Shown piece by piece: positions 9,033 through 20,552 of a DNA stretch of 64,000 bases. Below the pieces are notes generated by a model, which made no database searches, was not told where the DNA came from, and was given only the letters and a program-made list of their open reading frames with translations. Both the position numbers and the translations under genes were made by a program. Position 1 is the first letter of the stretch. Each line of letters starts with the position of its first letter. The stretch is from Mycobacterium gastri (lineage in GTDB: Bacteria; Actinomycetota; Actinomycetes; Mycobacteriales; Mycobacteriaceae): the NCBI RefSeq assembly GCF_002102175.1, contig NZ_LQOX01000116.1:1-64000 (forward strand). The letters run 5' to 3'.

Positions 9033-11908
9033 CGGGCACCCGATTCCGGCAGGAACACGTACACGCCGAGCACGTCGGCCGGTGGCAGGAACCGAACGGT
9101 AGGTGCGCGTCCACCGGCCTTGGAGGCGCTGCGCACCGCCTGATGTTCGACCACCAGGTCCTTCGCCGCGTCCGTACCGGCGGTGGTCAGATGCTGGGCG
9201 AGCGCGTCCACGCGCCCCAGCGCTCGGCCTAACTGCATTCGGGCCAGCGCGTCGTCGACATTGCCCGACGGCGTCACGGACAGCAAGGCGTCTACCTCGG
9301 CCTGCGGCAACCAGGTCAGGGCGTCGCCGCTAGCGGCGAAGGCGAGGAACTTGGCTTCCTCGGCGACCTGCGTGACGGTGCCGGCCGAGCCGGGGATGGT
9401 GATCTCCAGCCGATGGCGCACCATGAGCAAGGTGGTCACCTTGCTGACCTCTCGGGTGCGCATCACGCCGGCGCGGCGTGCGGGCCGGGCCGCCGGGTCG
9501 AGCCGGGAATCCAGTGCCGCGTCAAGGACATAGCGTGACAGCGCGTCCACCGTGGCGTCGGTGCGGGTGAGCACGCTGTGCCCGGCCGGGACGGGCAGCG
9601 AGCGGTGAAACTGCAGTCGCCCGTTCTTGGTTGGCGGGAGTTGATCGCGCACCGCGGCGGGAAGCGCAGTGATGATCGCGGTGAACCCGTCGTCGGTGTC
9701 GCTGACCGGAGCACCCATAATGGATAGCGCAGTGCGGGTGAAGCTTTCGACATCAGCTGGCCCGCCGAGGGCGCGGCGCACTTCGGTCAGCGCGCGTTCG
9801 ACGGTGTCGGGTTTGAGTCCGGCCTGTCTAAACCGGGTACGCGACGCCTTCTCCCGTTCGGCCGCGTTGATCCATTCGACCTCCACTTGTTCGGCCAGGG
9901 ACTTGGAGGTGGCATCGGCGAAGTCGAGGGTCAACTGTTCGGCTTCCTTGCCGCGCAACAGCAGCGATTCCCAGATTGCCTTCATCACGGTGGTGGAATC
10001 GACCGGGATCGGAACCGAAACGCCGATGCTGCGTTTGATGTGCTCGTGGCGGCGGATGAGGACCTGCAGCACGATGCCGTCGATACCGTTGTCCTCGCCG
10101 TAGTAGGTCACGGTGCGAACTGTGTCGGCTTGTTGGCCAAACCGGTCGACCCGGCCTTCGCGTTGTTCGTGGCGGGTGGGGTTCCAGGCGAGATCGTAGT
10201 GGACGACGGCGGTGAAGCCGTCCTGCAGGTTGATGCCCTCCGACAGGCAGTCGGTCGCGATTAGCAGACGGGGGCCGTCGTGGGCGCTGAGGGTATCGAC
10301 GCGGGATTCGCGTTCCTCCGGTGGGAGAGTTCCGGTGACCGCGTCGATTTTGAGGTCCTTGACCTTAGACAAGGCTGAACTCAGGTGTTCGGCGAGATAG
10401 TCGGCCGTGGGGATGTAGCGGCAGAAGACAATCGGATGGTAGCCCTCGTCGAGGAGTTCCTTCAGCAGCGGGATGAGCCGCTTGAGCTTCGCATCAGACC
10501 GCTGGCCCTTTAGTGCCGCCGCGGCAGACGCCAACTCGCGCAGGCGCTTTCGGCTCTTCGTGTCGGGTGTGTCGGACTCCCCGGTGTCGGCGCCGACGGT
10601 GACGTCCTCAGCCTCGAGGGTGTCGTCCAGATCGGTGTCCAGCACCCGGGATTCGGCGTAGGCGTCCACTTCGGCTTCGTCGTCGGCGGCTGCGACCGCA
10701 GAACGGTTGAGCAGGGTCTGTTCGGCCGCGGCCGGACTGGAGGCCAGGCACCGCAGCAGCGCGATCGCCGACCACCACCGGACGCGTTGCCGCACCGCAC
10801 TGAGCTTGGGGTCGGCGACCTGTTCGCGGACGTAGTCCATCACGTCGTCGAACAGTTGGCGGTATCCCGCGGTGAGTTTGTATGCGGTCTCGGTGGTTTC
10901 GCGATCGGGGAATGGGGTGTCCTCCCGAAACTCGCCGCGAAGGTACTCGCGGATATCGGCGCGTTGGCGCTGGATCATGAACTTGGCCAGCAGTTTGCGG
11001 TCGTCTTCGCGGTCGCGGCCGGAAAGGTCGGCCGGCAGATCACCCAGGCGGTCGTCGAGCAAGCCGATCAGCGACTGCCAGGCGGTGTCGTCGCCGCTGT
11101 GCGGTGTCGCGGTCAGCAGCAGCAGGTGGCGCCGCTGGTCGTCGGCGAGTTTGCGCAGCAACGCATATCTCAGATGCGCCTGGGAGGACTTGCCGACGCC
11201 AGCAGGCGCTACGCAGGTATGCGCCTCATCCACGATCACCAATCCCGGGCACAGCAAGGCGAATTCGTCACGGCGCGACTTCTGCTTGATGAAATCGGTG
11301 GAGATCACCAGATACGGGTAGTGCTGATAGACGTTGGATCCGAACGGGACGCCGCGCATCAGCCGGTTGACCGTGGACGGCAACAGAAGTTGCGCGTCGA
11401 TACCGAACTTATGCCGAAGCTCGCCCTGCCATTGCGGGGCCAGCTGGGGTGAGCACAGCACTGCCAGGCGCTGCGCTTCCCCGGTGGCCAGCAGTTCGGC
11501 GGCGATGAGTCCCGCCTCGACCGTCTTGCCGATACCTACACCGTCGGCGATCAGCAGCCGGGTGACATCCTGATTGGCCGCCATCATCAGCGGAACCAGT
11601 TGGTAGTTGCGGGGCGTGACAGCCAGGCGCGCGAATGAACGGAACGGGCCGCCGCTGGCGCGAAACGAGAGCCTGAGCGCGTCGCGAAGCAGACGGGCCC
11701 GGCCGGCGTCCCCACGGTCATCGACCGTCGGTGGTTCGAATGTGGCTGCCGCGAAGTCGTCGATCTCGGGCAGCAGCACGGTGGTCTCGTGCTCGTGCCC
11801 CCCGAGCGGGCGCACCAGCAGCGTGCCCTTGGGGGAGCCGGGGAGAACGAGCCAGTCCCGGCCGCGGGCATTGACCAGGCTGCCGGCGGGATAGTCGACC
11901 GTCGTCAT
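9029..11908 (-). CDS. DISARM-like SNF2-family helicase DrmD
   Basis: The 959-residue protein is a superfamily II SNF2-type ATPase. The N-terminal ~100 residues precede the Q-motif region, Walker A GVGIGKT is at about 123-129, and the DEAH Walker B is near residue 226 in the context [10 protein letters not shown] second RecA-like lobe carries the motif VI region ([12 protein letters not shown]). The size and the partnership with a methylase and a DUF1998 helicase fit DrmD of class 1 DISARM. It overlaps both neighbours by 4 bases, upstream with the DrmAB fusion and downstream with the methylase, so the three are one translational unit. A generic SNF2 helicase of another restriction system cannot be fully excluded. 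Confidence 0.82.
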   Translation of the reverse strand: MTTVDYPAGSLVNARGRDWLVLPGSPKGTLLVRPLGGHEHETTVLLPEIDDFAAATFEPPTVDDRGDAGRARLLRDALRLSFRASGGPFRSFARLAVTPRNYQLVPLMMAANQDVTRLLIADGVGIGKTVEAGLIAAELLATGEAQRLAVLCSPQLAPQWQGELRHKFGIDAQLLLPSTVNRLMRGVPFGSNVYQHYPYLVISTDFIKQKSRRDEFALLCPGLVIVDEAHTCVAPAGVGKSSQAHLRYALLRKLADDQRRHLLLLTATPHSGDDTAWQSLIGLLDDRLGDLPADLSGRDREDDRKLLAKFMIQRQRADIREYLRGEFREDTPFPDRETTETAYKLTAGYRQLFDDVMDYVREQVADPKLSAVRQRVRWWSAIALLRCLASSPAAAEQTLLNRSAVAAADDEAEVDAYAESRVLDTDLDDTLEAEDVTVGADTGESDTPDTKSRKRLRELASAAAALKGQRSDAKLKRLIPLLKELLDEGYHPIVFCRYIPTADYLAEHLSSALSKVKDLKIDAVTGTLPPEERESRVDTLSAHDGPRLLIATDCLSEGINLQDGFTAVVHYDLAWNPTRHEQREGRVDRFGQQADTVRTVTYYGEDNGIDGIVLQVLIRRHEHIKRSIGVSVPIPVDSTTVMKAIWESLLLRGKEAEQLTLDFADATSKSLAEQVEVEWINAAEREKASRTRFRQAGLKPDTVERALTEVRRALGGPADVESFTRTALSIMGAPVSDTDDGFTAIITALPAAVRDQLPPTKNGRLQFHRSLPVPAGHSVLTRTDATVDALSRYVLDAALDSRLDPAARPARRAGVMRTREVSKVTTLLMVRHRLEITIPGSAGTVTQVAEEAKFLAFAASGDALTWLPQAEVDALLSVTPSGNVDDALARMQLGRALGRVDALAQHLTTAGTDAAKDLVVEHQAVRSASKAGGRAPTVRFLPPADVLGVYVFLPESGAR

Positions 11909-14900
11909 GCGTGCGCCTTCGCCTTGCCGAACACACCGCTGTGTTCGGCGATGGTCTTGAGCCAGTTGGTCTCTGCTTCGTCATAGTGAAAGCGCAGTAC
12001 CAGCCACCCCGCCTCATCTTCGAGCTTCGTGCGTGCCTGCTCGTCCTTCTCCTGCTGATGCGCGGTGTTGTGCACTGGGCCGTCGACAAAGATTGCCACG
12101 TCCATACCGTCGGTGTGGTACGCGAAATCCGGCCGGACGTAATATCCGTCGACTAGCTTCTGGGCATCGTCAGGCAGCCGGAAGCCGTGCTGTTCCAGCA
12201 TGGCGAGGAACTCCTTCTCCAGCTCACTGTCGCAGGCCTTGGTCAGGCGTTCGAGTTGTGCCGCCCGCTCCTCACCGCCCGCTCCGACCGCCACACTGGA
12301 TGCGGCAAGTCGTCCGAGCAGGTCGACGACGTTGTGGCGGTCCAGGTGCTGGTGATCCCATTGGTTGCTGTAGGACAGCAGGCAGTCGTAGCAGGCCTGT
12401 GCACAGTCCTCGATCGCATGCGGTGCGTGATGGAGGTCTTCGCCGGTGTCGGGGTCGAAGTGCAGAATTTCCAACGCTTTTCGCGCTACCTGGGTGAGCT
12501 GGCCGTCTTCGGTGGCAAGTCGACGCAGCACGCCGGCGCCGCCCTCGGCGGCTTCGAAGAACAACAACCGCGACCAGGCGTGGTCACCGGTATTGCTGGG
12601 AAGCGCTTCCACTGCAAGTTCGGAGCCTTCCAACTGGTAGACGGCCTCGATGCCGCGTTTGAGCGCATACATTGCGGCCATCCGCTGATCCGCACCGATC
12701 GATGGGTCCAGATGCAGCAGCAGCGCGTTGCGGTGATCCTCGACGTGGGGGATCACTCGCTGATACCTCGGGGCCTCACCGTGCACGTTCTTGGCCAGGT
12801 CTGCCTCTTTGCACCAACGCCCCTCCACGGTGTCCAGCACGTACCCGCGGACGTCCTTGTCCTTGCGGCGGCGCAGACCGACGTTCATCCGGCGGATCAA
12901 TGCGGTGTCGCCGTAGGTCATGGTGCCGAGCTCTTGTCCGCCTTCGGTGATCGTGCTGGTGAGTTGCCCGGCCCGAACTCCATGCGGGACAAAGCGAATG
13001 GTCGTGACGATCTCATGCCCGGCGCGCTGGCGTTCCTCTTCGTCGGCGCTGATCCGGTCGCGGCGACGAGTCTTGACCGACAGCAGCCGCATCAAGTTGG
13101 CCATCGTGGCGTCCGGGGCGAACGGCGCACCGCAGTGTTGGCAGAGGTCGGGGTCGGTGGATTCATGGAGGTACCCGCAGGCGCTGCAGCGCTTGATCTC
13201 GGTGATGTTGACGCCAGTGCCGTCGTCCCGGGCGGGCAGGCTGACCCGGTTGACCTCGTAACGCGCCCCCTCGTGGTAGATGAACGCACCAGGGCCGAAC
13301 TCGCTGATCGCCATGAACCGGGGCCGCTGAATGAACTCTCCTTCCCCGCCGCTGCGGGTGCGCCGTTCCGCCGGGATGAACGCCGACAGCGGCAGCCGTG
13401 GGAAGGAATAGCCGGGCAGAAAGCCTTCCGAGGCGAAATAGCGGTAGGTGTAGAAATCGCCCTGAAGCACATCGTCGACCTGGCCCTTGAGGAGGTCGAG
13501 CGCAGCACGCGCCTCTGAAATGCGGCCGCGGGCACGTTGTTTCGAGCTTTCGGACGCGCCAATGGTTTTCAGCGTCGCGTTGGCCTGGTCCAGCTCCGTC
13601 TGCGCCTCGTTGTACAGCCCACGCCACCGATCCGCAGCGTGGTTGAACCGAGTCGGCGCCTGATCGACGGTGTCAGCTATCCAGGTCTCCGTCCACCACG
13701 GCGCCGACGTCACTTCGGTGGTCGCCGTCAAGACTTCGGTGATCGCGGCGATGGCGGCGCTGCGACTCGACGGGGATTCGATCGTGGTGAGTACCTCGGT
13801 GCGCAAAGGCTGGCCGGGCTGGTCGATCTCCAGCAGGTCTACCATGCTGGCTTTGAGGTCCAGGCCGCATTTCACCAGCCAGATCGAGTGCGCGTGGGCG
13901 CGTACCAGATCCTGGTTGCCCAGTTCCAACCGCGGCGGGGCGACCGCTCCGGCGACCATGTCCTGACTGCGCCGGAAATAGTAGGCGTCGTGCGCGTTGC
14001 CGGTAGCGCAGTAGGTCAGGGCGATCGCCGGCTGTCCGGACCGTCCGGCACGTCCCGAACGCTGCGCATAGTTGGCCGGCGTGGGTGGGACATTGCGCAT
14101 GCCAACGACGTTGAGGCTCTTGATGTCGACGCCGAGTTCCATCGTGGGGGAGCAGTACAGCACGGGTAGCCTGGCGGCGCTGAATTCTTCTTCCCGTCTT
14201 TGGCGCTTGGACGGTTCAACCTGAGCAGTGTGTTCGCGGGCCTCCAATCCCACCAGCTTTCTTGCAGTTTCGGCGTAGAGCGCGCGGAAGTACGGGTTGA
14301 CCCTGCCCTCAGTCTGATTACTGCGGATGGGATCGGGCGCACGATGCTCGCCCGCACCGGGATGCCAGGCGATCAGGTCGGCACGCAACTGGTAGCCCGT
14401 GGGCCGCTTGGGAACCGGGATGCGCACCAAGATCCCGGCGCCGGCCATGACGTCCATCAGGCTCTCTATGATCACCTGGGCGTCGGCAGTCTTGAGCGCA
14501 TGTTGGAAGCTGGGGAAGCGATTGGGGCGCCGCAGCCAACGTCCGTATGCGCCCAACCCGGACAGGTAGAGGTCGGCGCCGATCCCGGCTACGCCCTTTG
14601 GCCGGCCACCGGGGTAGGCCAGGCCGCTGTAGGTTCCGGCGTCATCGGAGATGGCCCAGGGGTCTTTCAGCCACTCCTTGCTGGCGCGCCGGACGGCGTC
14701 GAACTTCTCGTCGGTGAGGAACTCGGTGTCGATGCAGAGGTTTCGGCGGAGTTCGTCGAGAAGGACATGCATCACCTCCCGCCGCGTGTCGGCGCTGGCG
14801 CTCGCGAGAGGCTCTCCGCAGCTTGACCATTTGTCGTTGTTGGTTGCAAGTTCGTCCACACCCTCATAGGCCAGGCGCAGCTGTCCGGTCTGTTCCAGGT

Positions 14901-17058
14901 TGGGCATGGTGATACGCCAGCCACGCTTGAGGTCAGCCCACAAGCGATAGGTGACGACATCGCGCAGCGCGCGGGCGATCTTCTTGCGCGGGATGTGCTC
15001 GTCGGCGGTTTCTTCGTCGCGGGCGAAGAACTTCAGGCTCTTCCCGCTGAGCGCTTTGACCACTTCGGGTCCGAGGTTCTCGTCGGTGAGCGGGTCTCCG
15101 GGGTTCTGTTCCTGGTGATCGCAGGCGGCTTGGTACAGGGCTGAGCGGATCAGCCCGACCAGCACGAAGTCGTTAAAGTGGCCGGCCTGCAAACTTGCGT
15201 CCTGGCGGTTATCGCTGAACGCCAGAAACTTTCGTGCCTCGTCGTCGAGGTCGGACTCGCCTCTGAGGGCTCTGACAATTGACTGCGAGAGAACCGTCAC
15301 TGCACTCGCGCGACCTTCGGTGCCAAGACTGGCCACGCGGGAGAACTGAGACTGGCGGGTGCTCTCGTAGCTCGTCTTGCACGATGGGCAGAATTCGAGT
15401 CGCTCGAAGAACGCCACCGGCATACCGTCATCGGTGATCGTACCGAATTCGTCGACACGTAATGAGTTGGGCAGCTTCGGGATACGAGCGTTGTCGAGAA
15501 CCTGTCCGGACCCGCTGGACACCAGCCAGTCCTCAGGGACAAGTTCGAGCAATGCAGGGTCGTGGGGATCGGGCCAGGGTTTCTCTGTCAGGAGCAGCAG
15601 ACCGTCGGCGTCGGGATGTTCGACAAGGTCGGAATTCGGGATGCGGGGGCTGAAGCTCTCGCCGCCGCGCTCCAGGTTCACGACGAGAAAGTCTTGGCCG
15701 CACTCACGACAGAATGCCAGTGGGAACAGCGGCTGCCCCGAGGGCCTGTTTGGCGCGCTGCGTTGGTACTGGGTGGTGAGGAAGCGCTTCGCCGGGGGTT
15801 CCAGGGTGGTGTAGACGGTGTCGCCCTTGCCGATGAACTGGTGCAGCTTGAAGGCGAACAGCGAACGGCCCTGCGGGTCGCGGGCCCGCGAGCCGGCAAG
15901 CAGTAGCTCCTGCAGCTTCTCCCGGCAGACCGACTCGTCCACGCCGGTCTCGCCGTGCAGCTTCGTGGCGGCATCGCTGAGCTTGGAAGGCGGCCGTCGG
16001 GCCAGCTTGCCCTCATCGTCGGCATGTAGACCGAAATGCCGTTCGATCCAGACGGCCAGTGGGTCGGCCTTGAGTTCTTCCCACTCTGCAGGCGCTTGTG
16101 CTGCTAGCCGTGCCGTCAACGCGGCCGGGTCGGCCTCGCCCGTCGTCGCACGTCGTAAGGTTTCCCCGACGATGTTGGCCACGGGGATCTCGACGCCGAA
16201 GATCCGGGTCGCCAGTTCGGCGACCTGCTGGCGTTGCTCAGCCTTGGTGCCCGGACCGGCGAGTGTTGCACTGGTCCCGATGCACTGGACGTCATTCGAC
16301 TTGACGGCACCGCGCAACCGGCGGACCAGCATCGCCACATCGGCCCCTTGTCGGCCGCGATAGGTATGCAGCTCGTCGAGAACCAGAAATGACAGGTTCT
16401 CGGCGCTGCTGATGAGGTTCTTGCGCTCTTTCGGGCGGGTGAGCATCAGCTCCAACATGACGTAGTTGGTCAGCAGGATGTCCGGGGGAGAGGCGAGGGT
16501 CTGCTCGCGCTCCTCGCGGTTCTCCTGCCCCGTGTACCGCGCGAAGGTGACCTTCGGCTTCGTCTTCCCGAGGAACTTCTCCAGTTCGTTGCGCTGGCTG
16601 TTGGCCAGGGCGTTCATCGGATAAACGATGATGGCTCGCACGCCTTTGCCGGAGCCTTCGCGCAGCACCCGGTCGACGATCGGCACGATGTAGGACATTG
16701 ACTTGCCCGAGCCAGTGCCGGTGGTGAGCACGTAGGACTCGCGGCGGTTGGCGATCTCGAAGGCGTCGGTCTGATGGCGATGGAAGGCGATCTCCTGGCC
16801 GAGCGGGTCTTGCTCGGTTCGTGCCCGGAAGATCTGGATCGCATCCGGGTGCAGGAGTTGGTGTTGGACCAGTTCGCTGACTGCTCCGCCAGACTCGAAC
16901 GCCGGGTTCAGCGCAAGCCAGGGCTCCGGCCACAGCAGACCGTCGGCGATCTCCTTTTCGACCTTGCTGCGAATCTGGTCGTCTTTGATCTCCAGGAAGC
17001 CCTTGACGAAGTTCTCGTAGTCGCCCAGAACCTCGTCGAGGACACCGAACGCATCCAT
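11905..17058 (-). CDS. Fused DrmA/DrmB-type helicase with DUF1998 and nuclease-like C-terminus
   Basis: This is a 1717-residue protein. It begins with a DEAD/DEAH helicase core: Walker A TGTGSGKS at about 113-120, DELH at about 228-231, and motif [13 protein letters not shown] near residue 1010. The second half has a cysteine cluster (CSACGY...CQHCG) and the DUF1998 signature (EGGAGV, then CAQACYDCL), the features of DrmB. DISARM systems normally encode DrmA and DrmB separately, so this is a fusion. The last ~100 residues contain RPDF, FVDGPVH and [10 protein letters not shown], a layout like Vsr/DUF559 endonuclease folds. It is the first gene of the minus-strand cluster and overlaps the DrmD gene by 4 bases. 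No DrmC (phospholipase-D fold) gene is seen, and the nuclease-like tail may take its place. Confidence 0.8.
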   Translation of the reverse strand: MDAFGVLDEVLGDYENFVKGFLEIKDDQIRSKVEKEIADGLLWPEPWLALNPAFESGGAVSELVQHQLLHPDAIQIFRARTEQDPLGQEIAFHRHQTDAFEIANRRESYVLTTGTGSGKSMSYIVPIVDRVLREGSGKGVRAIIVYPMNALANSQRNELEKFLGKTKPKVTFARYTGQENREEREQTLASPPDILLTNYVMLELMLTRPKERKNLISSAENLSFLVLDELHTYRGRQGADVAMLVRRLRGAVKSNDVQCIGTSATLAGPGTKAEQRQQVAELATRIFGVEIPVANIVGETLRRATTGEADPAALTARLAAQAPAEWEELKADPLAVWIERHFGLHADDEGKLARRPPSKLSDAATKLHGETGVDESVCREKLQELLLAGSRARDPQGRSLFAFKLHQFIGKGDTVYTTLEPPAKRFLTTQYQRSAPNRPSGQPLFPLAFCRECGQDFLVVNLERGGESFSPRIPNSDLVEHPDADGLLLLTEKPWPDPHDPALLELVPEDWLVSSGSGQVLDNARIPKLPNSLRVDEFGTITDDGMPVAFFERLEFCPSCKTSYESTRQSQFSRVASLGTEGRASAVTVLSQSIVRALRGESDLDDEARKFLAFSDNRQDASLQAGHFNDFVLVGLIRSALYQAACDHQEQNPGDPLTDENLGPEVVKALSGKSLKFFARDEETADEHIPRKKIARALRDVVTYRLWADLKRGWRITMPNLEQTGQLRLAYEGVDELATNNDKWSSCGEPLASASADTRREVMHVLLDELRRNLCIDTEFLTDEKFDAVRRASKEWLKDPWAISDDAGTYSGLAYPGGRPKGVAGIGADLYLSGLGAYGRWLRRPNRFPSFQHALKTADAQVIIESLMDVMAGAGILVRIPVPKRPTGYQLRADLIAWHPGAGEHRAPDPIRSNQTEGRVNPYFRALYAETARKLVGLEAREHTAQVEPSKRQRREEEFSAARLPVLYCSPTMELGVDIKSLNVVGMRNVPPTPANYAQRSGRAGRSGQPAIALTYCATGNAHDAYYFRRSQDMVAGAVAPPRLELGNQDLVRAHAHSIWLVKCGLDLKASMVDLLEIDQPGQPLRTEVLTTIESPSSRSAAIAAITEVLTATTEVTSAPWWTETWIADTVDQAPTRFNHAADRWRGLYNEAQTELDQANATLKTIGASESSKQRARGRISEARAALDLLKGQVDDVLQGDFYTYRYFASEGFLPGYSFPRLPLSAFIPAERRTRSGGEGEFIQRPRFMAISEFGPGAFIYHEGARYEVNRVSLPARDDGTGVNITEIKRCSACGYLHESTDPDLCQHCGAPFAPDATMANLMRLLSVKTRRRDRISADEEERQRAGHEIVTTIRFVPHGVRAGQLTSTITEGGQELGTMTYGDTALIRRMNVGLRRRKDKDVRGYVLDTVEGRWCKEADLAKNVHGEAPRYQRVIPHVEDHRNALLLHLDPSIGADQRMAAMYALKRGIEAVYQLEGSELAVEALPSNTGDHAWSRLLFFEAAEGGAGVLRRLATEDGQLTQVARKALEILHFDPDTGEDLHHAPHAIEDCAQACYDCLLSYSNQWDHQHLDRHNVVDLLGRLAASSVAVGAGGEERAAQLERLTKACDSELEKEFLAMLEQHGFRLPDDAQKLVDGYYVRPDFAYHTDGMDVAIFVDGPVHNTAHQQEKDEQARTKLEDEAGWLVLRFHYDEAETNWLKTIAEHSGVFGKAKAHA

Positions 17059-17401
17059 GCGGCGGCCCCTCTTCCGTCTGCGTCAAGCACCAAACAAACC
17101 TGACCCTACTTTGCAGGGCCGACAGTGACGGTGATTGTCTTCGGCCACCATTACTCCGGTGGCGGTGGGAGGTCGCGAGTGGCATTCCGCGCAATAGTGC
17201 GGTTCTTTGCTCCGGGGGGATCTCCTATTGCATGCACCTGGAAGCTCGACGGCCGCGGGCCCGAAAAATGGCTCATAGACCACACCATGTGTCCCCGACG
17301 ATGCGTGCTCAGGCGACACGCCCTAAAGCCCAATGACGTTTTTCGGTGCAATTCTGAAGTATTTTGTCCCAGAGCGAACCCCCTACTGAAGGATCGAGCG
17401 C
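17059..17401 (+). other. Divergent intergenic region of 343 bases
   Basis: This stretch separates the minus-strand DISARM-like cluster from the plus-strand XRE operon and must hold both promoters. No convincing coding sequence or strong palindrome was found. An AAGGA sequence at about 17389-17393 serves as a ribosome binding site for the gene starting at 17402. Confidence 0.5.
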
Positions 17402-18127
17402 GTGGTGAAGAGCGATGAACGGACTCGGTGCCTCGAACTATTTGGCGCAGACGGCCCGCTGATCCGTGACCAGATTCCCGATCTATTTGCCAATTTGCAC
17501 GCACGCATGGCGGACGCGCAGGAGGTATCGGGACAGATCTCGCGAGGTGTTTACGGGCAGATCTGGCGCGGCGCGTTCGAGGAATTGCAGAAGGCTTTTG
17601 GTCATCTCCAGGGAGCGATCATGTTCACGCCGCAAGGTGCCAACTATCGCGTCGTGATCGTCAACGGGGTGGCCATCTTTGCCTGGCGTTACTCCCTTGG
17701 CCACGCGTCATCAGCGGATACTGAGCGATTCGCCACTTCGGGCGCACGGCTCGCCTTGTTTGAGCAGACTCGACCCGAGCTGCCGCAGCAGTTCGACTTC
17801 GGGATCGAGCGATCGCACCTCATTGACGAGGATGTTGAAATTTTGAATAGCAGAGCTGCCAACCTCGCTCAGGTGCTAGCGGACGCGAAGTCAACAGTCG
17901 TGATCGCGTATGCCAGCTCAGTAGATGGGCTGCACTCGCTTGAGTGGGGACTGGTCAGCCACATTGACAAGCGCGGTTACCTGCACTGGGGCGACTTTCA
18001 CGAGAAGCTCAACATAGGGGAAGGTGAGCTTTTCGTCGTCGGTACTCACGAGCCCGGTGATTTCGCGTCCGGCGAGGTTCCGTCGCGAGTCGTAAAACTG
18101 AGGGAAACCGAGTCTTGCGATGCCTGA
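17402..18127 (+). CDS. Hypothetical protein, first gene of XRE/ImmA-IrrE/DUF3644 operon
   Basis: I do not recognise this 241-residue protein. It has no signal peptide or membrane segment and looks soluble and mixed alpha/beta. The start is GTG, with a second GTG codon immediately after it and AAGGA about 8 bases upstream. Its last 8 bases overlap the start of the XRE/ImmA-IrrE gene, so the products are coupled. In many operons a protein encoded directly before an XRE-ImmA/IrrE regulator is the toxin, effector or protease substrate. That role is inferred from position only. Confidence 0.7.
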   Translation: MVKSDERTRCLELFGADGPLIRDQIPDLFANLHARMADAQEVSGQISRGVYGQIWRGAFEELQKAFGHLQGAIMFTPQGANYRVVIVNGVAIFAWRYSLGHASSADTERFATSGARLALFEQTRPELPQQFDFGIERSHLIDEDVEILNSRAANLAQVLADAKSTVVIAYASSVDGLHSLEWGLVSHIDKRGYLHWGDFHEKLNIGEGELFVVGTHEPGDFASGEVPSRVVKLRETESCDA

Positions 18128-19256
18128 CGACGTCCAGCTCGACCTCTTCTGTGGCTCCGGTGTGGTCAAGTCGTTCGAAGCGTCTCGGCTTCGACAAGCG
18201 CGGGTTCTCAAAGCGTGGACGAAAGCTCACCTTGCCAAGGAGGTGGGTGTGTCAGCTGCGCTGATCGGTCAGTACGAGGCGCGCGTAACGAAGCCGGGGC
18301 CGGACGTTCTGGAACGCCTCGCGCGGAAACTTGAGGTGCCGGTCAACTTTTTCGCTACCGGTCGGCCACTGGCCGAGCTTGACGCCGGGAACGCGCACTT
18401 TCGGAGCCTTCGTGCGACGCGCGCGATTGACCGAAGTCGGGCAGCGGCTTACGTCGAGCAGGTCTGGGAGCTCGCTCACGCTCTGGAGAAGCGCGTCCGA
18501 TTTCCCGACCTCGATTTGCCCGAGGTTCCCGTAGGTATGAGTTCAGTCGGTGCTGCCAAACTGCTTCGACGTCACTGGGGGATTGGGTCGGGGCCGGTAA
18601 GGCACTTGGCCGCGACGATGGAAAGTCGCGGGATCATCGTCACGATCATCGCGTTGAGTCGGTCAGAAGTCGCGACAGTCGATGCATTTTCAACCAGTTG
18701 GTTAGGCGAGCGTCCGATCGTCGTGGTGACTCCCGAGCGGTCGAGCACCATCTACCGGTACAGGTTCACCTGCGCCCACGAATTGGGGCACCTACTGTTG
18801 CATCGTGACCTCGCTCCTGGCGACGTGCGCCGTGAGCGAGAAGCAGATCAGTTTGCAGCAGAGTTCCTTACTCCGGCTGAACAGATTTCACCGCACTTGC
18901 CACGATCAATGGATCTCGCGGCCCTCGACCGCCTTGGCCGAACGTGGGGGGTTTCCATCGAGTCATTGGTCCGGCGGATGGGCGAACTTCGTACCGTCTC
19001 TGAGTCGTCGGTCCAACGTGCCTATCGGCGACTGAGGGTCCTTCAGCCTTTCGCCGCCGCCGAGCCGGTCGCCTCGTACCCGGGCGAATTGCCGATGCTT
19101 CTGCAGGAAGCCCAACGAGTTGCCGAGAACTCAGGCTTCTCGATTGGCGACCTCGCCCGTGAGTTGCAGTGGAAGCCCGCCCATGTCCGCGAGATGCTCG
19201 GAATGTGTGATCCGCGACCAACGCTCTCGCTGGTTCGGGGTGCGGAGACCTCGTGA
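18120..19256 (+). CDS. XRE-family regulator with ImmA/IrrE metallopeptidase domain
   Basis: This 378-residue protein joins a helix-turn-helix domain (about residues 25-78, with AKEVGVSAALIGQYE as the recognition region) to an ImmA/IrrE-type zinc peptidase. The peptidase has HELGH at about 220-224 and a downstream acidic ligand region, EADQFAAEFL. Proteins of this family bind their own promoter and cleave a partner repressor or antitoxin on a stress signal. The start overlaps the upstream gene by 8 bases, and the stop overlaps the DUF3644 gene (GTGA), giving a tight three-gene unit. It points away from the DISARM-like cluster and might control that cluster through the shared intergenic region, which is inference. 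Confidence 0.88.
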   Translation: MPDDVQLDLFCGSGVVKSFEASRLRQARVLKAWTKAHLAKEVGVSAALIGQYEARVTKPGPDVLERLARKLEVPVNFFATGRPLAELDAGNAHFRSLRATRAIDRSRAAAYVEQVWELAHALEKRVRFPDLDLPEVPVGMSSVGAAKLLRRHWGIGSGPVRHLAATMESRGIIVTIIALSRSEVATVDAFSTSWLGERPIVVVTPERSSTIYRYRFTCAHELGHLLLHRDLAPGDVRREREADQFAAEFLTPAEQISPHLPRSMDLAALDRLGRTWGVSIESLVRRMGELRTVSESSVQRAYRRLRVLQPFAAAEPVASYPGELPMLLQEAQRVAENSGFSIGDLARELQWKPAHVREMLGMCDPRPTLSLVRGAETS

Positions 19257-20323
19257 AGAAGGAGGCGAAACTCCTTAAGGACAAAGGTATCTCATCAATT
19301 CTGCTCTCGATCGACCATTTCAACCGAGTCTCCGAAGTAGGCCGGAGCCAGGCGGTCTTAATCTTCCTCGATCATTCCTTCGAAATGCTGCTCAAGGCAG
19401 GCATTTTGGCAAAGGGAGGCAAGATCCGTGAACGCCGAGAGCCAAACACCATCGGGTTCGACAAGTGCGTCCGACAGGCTCTGTCTAACACTCCGTTTCT
19501 GACGGAAGAGCAGGCGCTGGTCCTCCAAGCGATCAACGGCCTCCGAGACGCAGCTCAGCACCACCTCTTGGACCTCTCCGAGGGGCAGCTCTACTTCCAC
19601 GCCCAGTCCGGAGTGACGCTCTTTCGCGACGTACTGAAGGACGTCTTTGCGGAGGACCTCGCGAACTCGCTTCCATCCCGCGTGCTTCCGGTGTCGACGA
19701 TCGTGCCGGTGGACCCGCTGGAAATGTTTGCGACCGAGCTGGACACGGTGAAGCAGCTCCTCGCCCCGGGAAGACGACACAGGCCGGAGGCAGAGGCAAA
19801 GTTGCGTGGCCTCGCGATCATCGATGGCGCACTGCAAGGGCAATTCGTGCAGCCGAGCGAATCCGAACTGCGGAAGTTGGGTTTGCGATTGACAGGCGGG
19901 GAGACGTTCGACCAGCTCTTCCCCGGGCTCGCTGCGGTGACCTTCCAGACAGACGGGGTGGGTCCTGCATTGAGCCTCCGCATCGCGAAGAAGGAGGGTA
20001 TCCCGGTCACGGTCGTGCCCGAAGGCACCCCGGGAGCTGGCGTAATCGCTCTAAAGCGGGTTGACGAACTCGGCTTCTACAACCTCGGGCACCACGAACT
20101 CGCGAAGAAGGTAGGGCTGACGACTAACAAGACGACTGCCGCCATCCGGATACTGGGGATCAAGGACGATCCAGACTGCTACAAAGAAGTCGCGATCGGC
20201 AAGGTCAAGTACCAGCGGTACTCGCAAAACGCGATCCGGCGAATCAAGGATCTCTTGAGCATCAAGACCGCCGACGAGATTTGGGCCGAGTACCGGGCGC
20301 TTCCGGCGACGGGAAAGAAGTAG
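19253..20323 (+). CDS. DUF3644-like protein
   Basis: The 356-residue product begins with GTG overlapping the previous stop by 4 bases. The N-terminal ~130 residues contain LLSIDHFNR, a FLDHSFEMLLKA helix, EPNTIGFDKCVR and INGLRDAAQHHLLDL. I recognise this as the DUF3644 pattern, whose DAAQHH segment recalls HEPN-like or nucleic-acid-binding helical folds. The C-terminal third (about residues 270-345) looks like a small DNA- or RNA-binding winged-helix region. The biochemical function is not known to me. Its place in an operon with an XRE/peptidase beside a defence cluster suggests a conflict-system effector. Confidence 0.75.
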   Translation: MKKEAKLLKDKGISSILLSIDHFNRVSEVGRSQAVLIFLDHSFEMLLKAGILAKGGKIRERREPNTIGFDKCVRQALSNTPFLTEEQALVLQAINGLRDAAQHHLLDLSEGQLYFHAQSGVTLFRDVLKDVFAEDLANSLPSRVLPVSTIVPVDPLEMFATELDTVKQLLAPGRRHRPEAEAKLRGLAIIDGALQGQFVQPSESELRKLGLRLTGGETFDQLFPGLAAVTFQTDGVGPALSLRIAKKEGIPVTVVPEGTPGAGVIALKRVDELGFYNLGHHELAKKVGLTTNKTTAAIRILGIKDDPDCYKEVAIGKVKYQRYSQNAIRRIKDLLSIKTADEIWAEYRALPATGKK

Positions 20324-20552
20324 ACCGTGGCCGGTCCCGAGCGGGTGCGGGCGCGACACCGCGCATCGCCCGCCGGCGAACATGTTGCGCCGCAATCAGA
20401 TCTGTGCGCTGGGGCCGGTGCCTCAACGATGTCCAGCTACTGGTTAAACGTCACGTTGGCGCTACCACTGCCCTGTGCCCAATTTTGGCAGAGAGTTACA
20501 GTATCTGGATGCTGCGAGCGGACCACGGTTTACCTTGAATTCCCCGGCGATA
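20324..20552 (+). other. Intergenic region between convergent genes, no feature seen
   Basis: These 229 bases lie between the DUF3644 stop and the stop of the minus-strand antitoxin gene. I found no clear hairpin, coding frame or repeat. Confidence 0.4.
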
